The notes beneath the pieces were generated by a model that was not told the origin of the DNA, ran no database searches, and worked only from the letters and a program-made list of their open reading frames with translations. Source: Candidatus Equadaptatus faecalis (lineage in GTDB: Bacteria; Synergistota; Synergistia; Synergistales; Synergistaceae). Taken from it: DNA of 42,623 nucleotides. The position numbers and the translations under genes are program-made. The stretch spans positions 1-42,623 of the forward strand of contig JAGHTZ010000039.1 in NCBI GenBank assembly GCA_018065065.1, in the 5' to 3' direction. Each line of letters begins with the position of its first letter. The stretch's first letter is position 1. Below, in pieces: positions 7,544 to 15,144 of the stretch.

Positions 7544-8584
7544 CTATATCTTGTGTTCTTCTTCCGTGTAGTCAACACCCTTGAGGTCGATTTTGTGACC
7601 TGTTGCTTTTTCCTCAAGTTTGAAGAGGAAGTTGCAGAGGATCGGGCAGCAGACTGCGCAGATGAGGATTGCCGCTACAACCTGAATGGTTGCTGATTCA
7701 AGAACCGGTGCAAAACGCGGGTCTGCCGAGGCGATTGCCGCCGGGGTCGCGACTGCGTTTCCTGCGATTGAACCGACAGCTGCTCCCGGTACGCATGTAA
7801 CGCGGTGTTTCTTCGGGATGAAAATCATGTAGAGGAAATAGCCGCCGACACCGGTGATGAGAAGCGTAAGAAGTGCAAGGAGTACGCCGGGGCCGCCTGC
7901 AGCGATTGCCTTACCGAAGTTGAGGCCGCAGCCGAGCGGGAATGAGAAGAGGAAGATTGAAATGAAGATACCCGGTTCAAGGAATTTCGCCATTTTCTTG
8001 TCAAGGTTGCCAAGAAGCATACCAAAGAGAACCGGTGCGATCGTCGCAAGAAGCATCTGCCAAGGAATAACGGCAACGCCTGCGCCTGCGAGTGAGCACA
8101 TTTCATAGAACGGGCCGTCGTTTGTCGAGATGATTGCGAGGGCTCCGAGGTCTTCCTTGTCACCGTAATGTGAAACGAGTCCGCCGTAGAGTCCGCCGTT
8201 TGAGTTGGACATGTTGACGAGCGCGAGTGCTGAAAGTCCGCAGACTGTTCCCGTAGGTCCGTAGAGACGGCCGACGATCATTGCAGGGACAACGCCGAGG
8301 ATGACTTTGCTGAAATTAATGACCATTCCTTTGTAGAATGCCATCGGTGAGCTCTTGAAGGAAATCTGCGCTCCGGTGCAGACGAGAAGCATTGCGATAA
8401 GGCAGAGCGCGCCTTCTTTGAACCATTTTACCCAAAGTGAGCCGGCTATTGTGGTCGTAACCTTCGGGTCAACGAGTGCCGGGAAGAACGTGTTAATCGT
8501 CGCGCCGACGAGGAGCGGGATAAACATGATTCCGCCGGGGATCTTCTTGAGGGTATCAAGAATAGGGACTTCTCCAAGTTTCAT
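7544..8584 (-). CDS. 2-keto-3-deoxygluconate permease family transporter (KdgT-like)
   Basis: A 346-residue inner-membrane carrier with about ten hydrophobic segments. The N-terminus (ILDTLKKIPGGIMFIPLLVG) and internal signatures (GLSALALVNMSNSNGGLYGG and STNDGPFYEMCSLAGAGVA) are those of the KdgT family, which imports 2-keto-3-deoxygluconate with protons. It is the first gene of a two-gene operon with the LarA-like enzyme 97 bases downstream, and has its own promoter at 8632-8660 and an AAGGAGAT ribosome site. The pairing suggests uptake of a sugar acid or hydroxyacid that is then racemised or epimerised. The exact substrate is unknown. Confidence 0.9.
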   Translation of the reverse strand: MKLGEVPILDTLKKIPGGIMFIPLLVGATINTFFPALVDPKVTTTIAGSLWVKWFKEGALCLIAMLLVCTGAQISFKSSPMAFYKGMVINFSKVILGVVPAMIVGRLYGPTGTVCGLSALALVNMSNSNGGLYGGLVSHYGDKEDLGALAIISTNDGPFYEMCSLAGAGVAVIPWQMLLATIAPVLFGMLLGNLDKKMAKFLEPGIFISIFLFSFPLGCGLNFGKAIAAGGPGVLLALLTLLITGVGGYFLYMIFIPKKHRVTCVPGAAVGSIAGNAVATPAAIASADPRFAPVLESATIQVVAAILICAVCCPILCNFLFKLEEKATGHKIDLKGVDYTEEEHKI

Positions 8585-8631
8585 AACTGAACATCTCCTT
8601 AAGGATTTTATGGTGCTGTTACAGTGTGTAT

Positions 8632-8660
8632 ATTGTAGCCATAAATTTTTCTAATGTAAA
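8632..8660 (-). promoter_or_regulatory. Consensus promoter of the permease-LarA operon
   Basis: Minus strand TTTACA (8655-8660) and TACAAT (8632-8637), 17-base spacer, about 50 bases upstream of the permease ATG. It begins just after the stop of the previous gene. Confidence 0.72.
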
Positions 8661-8664
8661 GTAC

Positions 8665-9381
8665 CTATTTTGTTTTTTTTGCCCTGTCCACGGCAAGCAC
8701 GTAATCCTTGAAATCAACAGGTTCAATGACTCTCCAGCCACGTTTCCCCAAGGGCTCGAGCTTAAGTCTCAGCACAAAATTCTGATCCAGCTCCGTATTG
8801 TAAACCGTAACCGCTACAAGCGCCCCGTTTTTGTCTTTTTGGTGCGTCGCGACTTTTTTAATCTCGCTGTGGTCAAAATCAATAGTTTCCTTCAATAGAT
8901 TTGCGGGATTGACCTTTTCAATAAGTTCCATTACCCCGTCACCGGCTCTGTCAAGCAGTCTGTCCGCCGCGTCCAGCGCCTTCTCCTTAATACCGCTTTT
9001 AAGGGACGGTGTACTCTCCTGTTCCGGCGTTTCCTGTTCCGCACCGTCTCCCGCAATTCTTTCAAGCACGCATTTTTTGGCGTAAGGCACCGCAAGCGGT
9101 TTTACCAGCCTGTAAATTCCTGTCATGGCGGCATAGGTTATCAGTTTGGAATTCCCGCTTTCAGAAACAGCTGCTATTCCATCGTCATATACGCGGCTGA
9201 TAAAGCTGTCAAGCGACACGTATTTCTCAAACGCTTCAACGTCATGTTTTTTCGCCGCTTTCTGAAGCGCCAGGAGCGATTTCAGCGGCGAATTGTGCAG
9301 ATCCATAAGGTTCAGCGCCTGTGCCTGTACCGTACCGAGCATAAAAATCAATGCCACAAGCAGCGCAATTTTTTTCTTCAT
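8665..9381 (-). CDS. Secreted protein resembling DUF2939
   Basis: A 238-residue exported protein of unknown function. Residues 1-22 are a signal peptide (MKKKIALLVALIFMLGTVQA). The segment after it (LKSLLALQKAAKKHDVEAFE, about 33-52) resembles the start of DUF2939-type periplasmic domains, as does the C-terminal beta region (NFVLRLKLEPLGKRGWRVIE). A charged helical linker separates them (about 110-160). No catalytic motif is visible. It stands alone between the rpsU-yqeY unit and the permease operon. The DUF assignment is from memory of the pattern and should be treated as tentative. Confidence 0.6.
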   Translation of the reverse strand: MKKKIALLVALIFMLGTVQAQALNLMDLHNSPLKSLLALQKAAKKHDVEAFEKYVSLDSFISRVYDDGIAAVSESGNSKLITYAAMTGIYRLVKPLAVPYAKKCVLERIAGDGAEQETPEQESTPSLKSGIKEKALDAADRLLDRAGDGVMELIEKVNPANLLKETIDFDHSEIKKVATHQKDKNGALVAVTVYNTELDQNFVLRLKLEPLGKRGWRVIEPVDFKDYVLAVDRAKKTK

Positions 9382-9414
9382 TTCAAAACCTCCGGATAAA
9401 TCCCCGCAAAAAAC

Positions 9415-9439
9415 AAAAACGCCGGTTACCGGCGTTTTT
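9415..9439. terminator. Bidirectional terminator after yqeY
   Basis: AAAAACGCCGG and CCGGCGTTTTT form a perfect 11-bp stem around TTA. It lies directly after the yqeY stop, with T-runs on both strands. Confidence 0.87.
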
Positions 9440-9446
9440 GATACTG

Positions 9447-9902
9447 TTAAAGCGAGGACAAATATTTCTGAACTGCCTGGCGTACCCTGTTCCCGTCCGC
9501 CTGTCCTTTGACGGCAGCCATTGCCTTGCCCATAACCCTGCCCATGTCCTTCGGACCTGAAGCGCCTGCGCTCTGTGCCGCTTCCGCGACAAGCTTTTCA
9601 AGCTCTTCGTCTTTGAGCTGTGCCGGCTGATAGACCTCAAGGATTTTTGCTTCCGCAAGTTCCCTTTCAGCCCTGTCGGCCGCACCGCCGCTCTTGTAGA
9701 GCTCTGCGGCTTCATTGCGCTGTTTTATGAGCCGTCTGACAATCAAAAGCACGTCGTCATCGGTAAACTCCGCGTCCTTGCCTTTCTCAACCTGTGCGAC
9801 CTGCACGGCTGATTTCAGCATACGCAGGACAGCAAGTTTGACGTCGTCCTTGTCTTTCATAGCCTGAACAAGGTCAGACTGTATCTGAGACAGCAGAGCC
9901 AT
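9447..9902 (-). CDS. yqeY: GatB/YqeY domain protein
   Basis: A 151-residue protein of the YqeY family (MALLSQIQSDLVQAMKDKDD start, then LRMLKSAVQVAQVEKG, LIKQRNEAAELYKSGG and the closing KYLSSL). The fold matches the helical tail of GatB of the amidotransferase, but stand-alone YqeY has no firmly assigned role. It is two bases downstream of rpsU, a widely conserved rpsU-yqeY pair, and is followed by a strong terminator. Confidence 0.93.
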   Translation of the reverse strand: MALLSQIQSDLVQAMKDKDDVKLAVLRMLKSAVQVAQVEKGKDAEFTDDDVLLIVRRLIKQRNEAAELYKSGGAADRAERELAEAKILEVYQPAQLKDEELEKLVAEAAQSAGASGPKDMGRVMGKAMAAVKGQADGNRVRQAVQKYLSSL

Positions 9903-9904
9903 AA

Positions 9905-10093
9905 TTAGTAGCTCGACCTCCTGCCCTTGCTGCGTGCCATTTCCTGTTTTTTGCGTTTTTTAATTTCGCTGGGTTTTTCGTAATGCTCATGTTTCTTTGC
10001 CTCACGAAGCACGCCCACCCTGCGGACCTCACGTTTGAAGCGTTTGAGCGCGTCTTCAATCGATTCGTTGTCACGTCTTGTAATGGTGGTCAT
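9905..10093 (-). CDS. rpsU: 30S ribosomal protein S21
   Basis: A 62-residue basic protein ([20 protein letters not shown], then [20 protein letters not shown]), the S21 pattern at normal length. The ATG at 10093 has a GGGGGG-rich ribosome site; an open frame extends further up but gives a non-S21 extension. S21 is a late-assembling small-subunit protein that affects initiation. It is co-transcribed with yqeY. Confidence 0.96.
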   Translation of the reverse strand: MTTITRRDNESIEDALKRFKREVRRVGVLREAKKHEHYEKPSEIKKRKKQEMARSKGRRSSY

Positions 10094-10163
10094 CGTACGT
10101 TCCCCCCTTTCAGGAAAACCGCCGCAACGATGCAGCAGCATGTATCAAAATTCCGATTTGGTA

Positions 10164-10169
10164 ATTATA
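10164..10169 (-). promoter_or_regulatory. Extended -10 promoter element of rpsU
   Basis: TGCTATAAT on the minus strand gives a TGn-TATAAT extended -10 about 70 bases before the rpsU ATG. No good -35 is seen at 17 bases. The rest of the 10094-10315 spacer is AT-rich and shows no clear mtaB terminator. Confidence 0.5.
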
Positions 10170-10315
10170 GCACACTTTTTCTTTCTGTGTTATAAAATTT
10201 TAAATTATATTCCCAGGAGCCGAAAAATTTCACCTTTGCTCTGCAACGCTCTTAATTCCTCTCAAACAAACTTCTCTGAAAGTGAAAACTTCTGTAAGTG
10301 AATATTTTATACCTT

Positions 10316-11632
10316 CTAATCTTCTTCCCCGTTCCAGGAAGCGCTTCCGTCCGTCAAAACACCGTTTGAATATTCAGTTGCCGTAACCTTTACGAAATCG
10401 CGTTTCCTGACTTCTTCCGGCGCTTTTGCCGCAACGCGCACGTATTCCGGCGTAAGCCCCGTCATAATTCCGTCCTTTACTTCCTCAACCAGAATTTCAA
10501 CAGGGCGGTTAAGCCACTGCGAACAGTATTCGCGATGCAGCCTTCCGGCAGTTTCAAGCGTAATTTCCTCGCGCTGCCTGACTTCCGCATCGCCGGCGCG
10601 GGGACGCTCCGCCGCTGCAGTTCCGCCGCGCGGAGAATAAGGGAAGACGTGCATTTTGCCGAAGCACATTTCTTCGGCAAAGGCAAGACTGCGTCTGAAC
10701 GCCGCGTCATCTTCCCCCGGGAAGCCGAGCATAAAATCCGTGCTGACGTGAACGGTTTCTCCGAGCTTGTTTCTTATCCTTTCAACCGCACGGGCAAAAT
10801 CCGCCGCCGTATAGCCTCGGTTCATCAGTTTAAGCACACCGTCGTCCCCGCTTTGAAGCGGCACGTGCAGATGTCTGCAGAAAGCGGAAGTACCGGCAAG
10901 AACGTCAAGCAGCTCGTCCGTTACGGCAAGAGGCTCGATAGAACCGAAACGTATGCGTTTCAGCCCGTCGATTTCGCCAAGCGCGCGTACAAACTCCGGC
11001 AGTCTTTCGTAAAGTCCGAGATGAACGCCGGTCAGCACAATTTCGGGACATTTTGCCTTAACAATCCGCTTCGCTTCCTCAAAAGCGTCGTCAAAATCAC
11101 GCTGAACAGACCTGCCGCGCACAAACGGAACTATGCAATAGCTGCAAAAATGGTCGCAGCCGTCCTGAAGCTTCAGAAAAGCCCTCGTGTGAAGCCGCGG
11201 AGCGTCAAGCTGCAGTGCGTCCCAGCTGTCTTCCGTCCGTATATCATCAACATACGCGGCGCTCGGTCTGCCCCCGCACGCAAAATATTCTTCAAGCAGG
11301 TCGGGAATAAGATATTTCTGCCTGTTGCCGACGGCAATGTCTATTCCAAGCTCGTCAAGCTGCTCGTCAGTAAGCTGCTGAACGCAGCAGCCGGTCGCGA
11401 CGATAACTATGTCCGGATGTTCGCGGCGCAGTCTGCGCACCAGCTTGCGGAACTTTCTGTCAGCAGACGCAGTGATTGAACAGCTGACGACAACGGCAAA
11501 ATCAGGGCGCTGTTCGTAATGATAAGCGCCACGTTTTTCAAGACTGTTAAGAATAGCGTCCGCCTCGTAGAGATTTGTGCGGCAGCCCTGAACCGTTATT
11601 GAGAAAAGTTTTTTCCTTAAAAATCCGGACAT
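10316..11632 (-). CDS. mtaB: tRNA methylthiotransferase MtaB (YqeV type)
   Basis: A 438-residue radical SAM enzyme that converts t6A37 to ms2t6A37 in tRNA. The N-terminal UPF0004 domain carries its cluster cysteines C17 (VQGCRTNLYEAD), C51 (SCSITASADRK) and the C82-C83 pair (ATGCC). The radical SAM motif is CDHFCSYC (C159, C163, C166). A TRAM domain lies at the C-terminus. GCRTN followed by YEAD is the MtaB pattern rather than MiaB or RimO. The ATG at 11632 is only four bases after the T-tract of the upstream terminator and has no Shine-Dalgarno sequence. An in-frame TAA six bases upstream rules out an earlier start. Confidence 0.93.
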   Translation of the reverse strand: MSGFLRKKLFSITVQGCRTNLYEADAILNSLEKRGAYHYEQRPDFAVVVSCSITASADRKFRKLVRRLRREHPDIVIVATGCCVQQLTDEQLDELGIDIAVGNRQKYLIPDLLEEYFACGGRPSAAYVDDIRTEDSWDALQLDAPRLHTRAFLKLQDGCDHFCSYCIVPFVRGRSVQRDFDDAFEEAKRIVKAKCPEIVLTGVHLGLYERLPEFVRALGEIDGLKRIRFGSIEPLAVTDELLDVLAGTSAFCRHLHVPLQSGDDGVLKLMNRGYTAADFARAVERIRNKLGETVHVSTDFMLGFPGEDDAAFRRSLAFAEEMCFGKMHVFPYSPRGGTAAAERPRAGDAEVRQREEITLETAGRLHREYCSQWLNRPVEILVEEVKDGIMTGLTPEYVRVAAKAPEEVRKRDFVKVTATEYSNGVLTDGSASWNGEED

Positions 11633-11636
11633 GTCT

Positions 11637-11668
11637 TAAAAAAGGCAGGGCGGCACAGCCGCCCTGCC
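11637..11668 (-). terminator. Strong intrinsic terminator of the symporter gene
   Basis: GGCAGGGCGGC (11644-11654) and GCCGCCCTGCC (11658-11668) pair perfectly. On the minus strand the stem is followed by TTTTTTAA. It starts 13 bases after the symporter stop and ends only a few bases before the mtaB ATG. Confidence 0.93.
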
Positions 11669-11681
11669 GCTCTCCTTACTC

Positions 11682-12854
11682 TTATTCTTTCTTCCTGCCG
11701 TTGAACATACCGTCAAGCATCATTGCCAAAGCAGCATCGCCTGTGACGTTGCAGGCTGTGCCGAAGCTGTCCTGAAGCGCGAAGATCGTAAGCATTAACG
11801 CTGTACCCGTATCATCAAAACCCAGCACGGAGATAATAATTCCAAGAGAAGCCATAACGGTTCCTCCGGGAACTCCCGGGGCGCCGACTGCGAAAATTCC
11901 GAGCAGGAATACGAACAGAAGCATTGTTCCAACCGCAGGGATATGACCGTAAAGCACCTGTGAAATCGTCATGACAAAGAAAGTTTCCGTGAGTGCCGAG
12001 CCGCAGAGATGAACTGTGGCTCCCATGGGAATCGCAAAGTCTCTGACCTCGTCCGAAAGAGATGTTTTTCTTGCGCAGTCAAGCGCGACAGAAAGCGTCG
12101 CGGCTGAGGACATCGTGCCGACTGCCGTCAGGTAGGCGGGACCGTATTCTCTGATGACGTGCCACGGATTTTTCCCTGAAACGGCGCCTCCCGCAAGGTA
12201 AAGCACCGTAAGCCAGATATAGTGCATTGCCATAACGATAACGATTATTTTGAGAAATACCGGCGCCTGCTTTGTGATACTGCCTTCGTACGCAAGCGTC
12301 GCAAAGGTCGCCGCGATGAAGAACGGCAGAATCGGTATAATAATTTTCTGAACAAGCTGAAGAACTATATCGTTAAACTCGCCGAGAAGTTTCTCAAAAT
12401 ACTCAGCCTTCGCCCAAATTACGCCCATTCCGAGGAACAGCGCAAGCACAAGAGCTGTCATGACAGGGAAAACCGCCGGAATTTCCACCTTGAAAATCAG
12501 CTCCGGAATTGCGCGCAGCCCCTCGGGATTTGTAATGATATTGAGCTTCGGAATAAGCACATAACCGGCAATCATAGACATAATGCACGCCAAAACAGTT
12601 GAAACGTAGGCAAGAGAAATCATGGCGCCGAGCATTTTGCTCGCGTTTGCCTTAAGCTGGGTAATAGCCGGCGCGATAAAACCAAGCACGATAAGAGGCA
12701 CCGTAAATGAAATTATCTGACCGAGTATAAATTTAACCGTGTTGATAACGCCGATTGTATTTTCCCCGACGTTCAGACCAATGATTATGCCAAGCGCAAC
12801 ACCCAGCACAAGTTTGAAAATAAGACTGTTGAAAAATCCTTTTTTTTCTGACAT
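11682..12854 (-). CDS. Dicarboxylate/amino acid:cation symporter (DAACS family)
   Basis: A 390-residue sodium- or proton-coupled carrier of the GltP/SstT family. Visible family features are the N-terminal FKLVLGVALGIIIGLNVG and the re-entrant loop serine-rich motif (TVGTMSSAATLSVALDCA, about residue 250). The FAIPMGATVHLCGSA segment and the GVPGGTVMASLGI hairpin followed by TACNVTGDAA (ion- and substrate-binding region) complete the pattern. It is 14 bases downstream of the cysteine desulfidase-type gene. The probable substrate is an amino acid used by that enzyme, such as serine, cysteine or threonine; that part is inference. Confidence 0.9.
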   Translation of the reverse strand: MSEKKGFFNSLIFKLVLGVALGIIIGLNVGENTIGVINTVKFILGQIISFTVPLIVLGFIAPAITQLKANASKMLGAMISLAYVSTVLACIMSMIAGYVLIPKLNIITNPEGLRAIPELIFKVEIPAVFPVMTALVLALFLGMGVIWAKAEYFEKLLGEFNDIVLQLVQKIIIPILPFFIAATFATLAYEGSITKQAPVFLKIIVIVMAMHYIWLTVLYLAGGAVSGKNPWHVIREYGPAYLTAVGTMSSAATLSVALDCARKTSLSDEVRDFAIPMGATVHLCGSALTETFFVMTISQVLYGHIPAVGTMLLFVFLLGIFAVGAPGVPGGTVMASLGIIISVLGFDDTGTALMLTIFALQDSFGTACNVTGDAALAMMLDGMFNGRKKE

Positions 12855-12868
12855 TGCCCAATCTCCTT

Positions 12869-14149
12869 TTATTCTTTCATCATTATGTTTACCGTTACTT
12901 CGTCGGTTTCAAGCATTCCCTCCGCGGCAAGCGTTCCGACGTTTTCTATCGTCTTTTCCGCGCTTGCGCCGATTATGCCTTCGCCGGAAAGCAACGCCCT
13001 GCCTTTCTTCGCCGCCATATAGCTGTCAAACGCCGATGAAATTCCGGCGGCGATTTTACAGGCGCAGGAGCTCTTTGCCCCGTCGCAGATGATGCCTGAA
13101 ACGGTTCCAAGCGTGTTGGAAACCGCTGTTTTAATCTTCTCAAGCGGAAGTCCGTCAAGATACGCGAACGCTCCGCTCACTCCCGCGCAGGAAGCCATTG
13201 CCCCGCAGTACGCCGACAGTCTGCCTATCAGCGTCTTGATATGAATTGCGGTAAGGTGCGAGAAGAAAAGTCCGCGAATAAGCCTGTCGCGCGGTATGTT
13301 CTTCATTTCGCAGAACTTTATTACAGGCAGAGAGCAGGTCATCCCCTGATTTCCGCTGCCGGACGTAGTCATAACGGGCATCGCGCAGCCGTTCATACGC
13401 GCGTCGCTTCCGGCGGCGGTAAAAGCGGTGATATTGTTCTTGAGATCGTTTCCGTAGACGCCCTCTTCTATACCTTCCTTTATCGTCTTGCCGATACCGA
13501 TACCCCACTGATTTTTCAGTCCCTCTTCGGCAATCGCGCTGTTATATTCGATTACCTGCTCAAAAAGAGGCTCTATCAGCGAAAGCTCTATGCTGTTCGC
13601 GGTATCGTAAATCAAATCTATCGTAAGAAAAGAATCGTCCGTTATCGTTTCGTCTGAAGAACCGCAGCCCTTCGCAAGCTTCTCGGAAACGCCGTTCTTT
13701 TCAAGCCTCGTGATATTCGTGTGGTACTTCTGAATTTCAACAACAGCCCTGTCAGAACCTTTAACACCCTCAAGCCTTATGTAAAGCTTCTCATCGGTAT
13801 GCTCAAAACAGCTTGTTACCCTTCCGGCTTTCACGTAGGCTTCAACCTCAGGCAGTCTGCTTTGGTCGGCATTTGCTATAACCATCATTTCCTGCTCCGC
13901 GTCCCCGAGCAGAACACCCATGGAAACAGCCGCCTCAATACCCACCATACCGCCCGAAGCAGGAATTTTAACGCTCTTAACGTTCTTAATCATATTGCCT
14001 GAAAGATACGCCCGAACTTCGTCAGGCACACCGCCAAGCTCCTCCGTCAGCTTTGCTCCCGCATAGGCAATGGCTATCGGCTCGGTACAGCCCTGAGCAG
14101 GGACAATTTCCTCAGACAGAATGCTGAGAATCTTCTCCGGCTCATTCAT
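12869..14149 (-). CDS. L-cysteine desulfidase / serine dehydratase alpha-like (UPF0597, CyuA type)
   Basis: A 426-residue iron-sulfur lyase of the YhaM/CyuA family, which releases sulfide, ammonia and pyruvate from cysteine; relatives act on serine. Family marks are C21 in PAQGCTEPIAIAYA, GNQGMTCSLP, and the cluster-binding tail CDGAKSSCACKIAAG (about residue 355). The ATG at 14149 has a GGGGGGAG site; an earlier in-frame start would add 13 cysteine-rich residues (ACKRGEC) typical of read-through of the ribosome site. It is the first gene of an operon with the symporter. The E. coli cyuAP pair shows the same enzyme-transporter logic. An oxygen-labile cluster fits an anaerobe. Confidence 0.9.
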   Translation of the reverse strand: MNEPEKILSILSEEIVPAQGCTEPIAIAYAGAKLTEELGGVPDEVRAYLSGNMIKNVKSVKIPASGGMVGIEAAVSMGVLLGDAEQEMMVIANADQSRLPEVEAYVKAGRVTSCFEHTDEKLYIRLEGVKGSDRAVVEIQKYHTNITRLEKNGVSEKLAKGCGSSDETITDDSFLTIDLIYDTANSIELSLIEPLFEQVIEYNSAIAEEGLKNQWGIGIGKTIKEGIEEGVYGNDLKNNITAFTAAGSDARMNGCAMPVMTTSGSGNQGMTCSLPVIKFCEMKNIPRDRLIRGLFFSHLTAIHIKTLIGRLSAYCGAMASCAGVSGAFAYLDGLPLEKIKTAVSNTLGTVSGIICDGAKSSCACKIAAGISSAFDSYMAAKKGRALLSGEGIIGASAEKTIENVGTLAAEGMLETDEVTVNIMMKE

Positions 14150-14350
14150 ACCGCACTCCCCCCTCTTGCAAGCGCAGCCTGCGCTCAAAACTCAAAAATT
14201 TTTCGTAAAGTAAATTTTACACTATTAAAACAAAAAAGTCCCGTGAAAAATTCTCCTCTGCGAAAATATAACGGCGCGGGAGAAAATTCCCAAGCCATTT
14301 TTTGTTGTTTATATCCGTACGAAACACGTGTAAAAACTTTAAGAGGTCTT
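14150..14350. other. Spacer upstream of the desulfidase operon
   Basis: AT-rich spacer that should hold the desulfidase promoter. On the minus strand a possible TAAAAT box lies near 14211-14216, with no convincing -35. A weak TTTACA-15-TATAAA pair lies further up. A small GCGCAGGCTGCGC palindrome (about 14169-14181) precedes the ribosome site. No gene is seen. Confidence 0.4.
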
Positions 14351-14426
14351 GTAATTGTAATTGCCTTTTATGGTAATTGTATTTTATCGTAATTGTTTTT
14401 TAGGTCATTGGTTTTTATGGTCATTG
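14351..14426 (-). repeat. Degenerate ~16-bp tandem repeat overlapping the end of rsmE
   Basis: Read on the minus strand, units begin CAATGACCATAAAAAC and CAATGACCTAAAAAA. They continue CAATTACGATAAAATA, CAATTACCATAAAAGG and CAATTACAATTACAAG. That is five near-copies with a period of 15-16 bases. The stop codon of rsmE (14368-14370) lies inside the fourth unit, so four copies are partly coding. Shares the AATTACC core with elements near 25043, 35580, 37513, 37682 and 40537. Confidence 0.85.
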
Positions 14427-15144
14427 CTTCTTGGTTTTTCGCGTTTCCGAGCCAGCCGCAGGCAACGGCGACTGCTGTTGACGCCCGCAGTATCCTGTTT
14501 CCGAGGCTGACAGGCACAAAGCCTTCGGCAAGCAGGCGCCGTGTTTCTTCCGGCGTCCAGTCGCCTTCAGGCCCTATCGCGAGCGCCGTTTTTTCGCCGA
14601 AAGCTATCCGCGCAAGAGGCTGCGCGTTTTCAGCCAGCAAAGCGGCGTATTTTTCGGCGCATACCGCAGGGAAGTCAAATTTTTCAAACGGCACCGGTTC
14701 GTGCAAAACCGGCGGAGTCGCGGCTCCGCTCTGTTTTGTCGCTTCCGCAAGGATTTTGTTCCATCGTGTCATTTTGCCGCCTAGTCTGTCGGTTATTTTC
14801 GGTACGGAGCGTTCGCAGGCAAGCAGATATATTTCGCTGACGCCTGTTTCGGCGGCAAAGCGCAATGCTTCGTCAAATTGGTCGTTTTTCAGCAAAGCAA
14901 GCAGCAGTTGTATTTCGCGCGCAGCTTTTTTTTCTTTCGTGCGCGACAGTTCAACGGCACAGATTTCTTCCGTTTCGCAGTTTTCAAGGCGCAGCTCAAT
15001 TTTTTCGCCGTCAAGCAGCCCTTCAACCACAGACCCGTTGTAACAGCGGCGCACTTTTACAAGATGTTTTGCCTGCTCTGCGTCAATTTTCCAGACGCCG
15101 TTTTCAAAGCGGCAGCTTTCAAGCCTTAATCTTGGCTGCGACAC
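14368..15144 (-). CDS. rsmE: 16S rRNA m3U1498 methyltransferase RsmE
   Basis: A 258-residue SPOUT methyltransferase. The N-terminal PUA-like domain (HLVKVRRCYNGSVVEGLLDG) is followed by the SPOUT core (LLLALLKNDQFDEALRFAAE). The SAM-knot motifs follow: LAIGPEGDWTPEE, and LGNRILRASTAVAVACGW. The start is taken as GTG at 15144, with GGAG nine bases upstream; it overlaps the prmA end by 26 bases. After the normal end (ACGWLGN) the protein carries about 20 extra polar residues (NQEAMTIKTNDLKNNYDKIQ) encoded by the tandem repeat at 14351-14426. Third gene of GNAT-prmA-rsmE. Confidence 0.88.
   Translation of the reverse strand: MSQPRLRLESCRFENGVWKIDAEQAKHLVKVRRCYNGSVVEGLLDGEKIELRLENCETEEICAVELSRTKEKKAAREIQLLLALLKNDQFDEALRFAAETGVSEIYLLACERSVPKITDRLGGKMTRWNKILAEATKQSGAATPPVLHEPVPFEKFDFPAVCAEKYAALLAENAQPLARIAFGEKTALAIGPEGDWTPEETRRLLAEGFVPVSLGNRILRASTAVAVACGWLGNAKNQEAMTIKTNDLKNNYDKIQLP

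Noticed and set aside
9383-9715. Arginine/serine-rich 110-codon frame on the minus strand
   Set aside because: It lies within yqeY and its terminator in another frame and has the composition of a shadow.
10535-11479. 314-codon plus-strand frame
   Set aside because: Antisense shadow of mtaB; basic, low-similarity translation.
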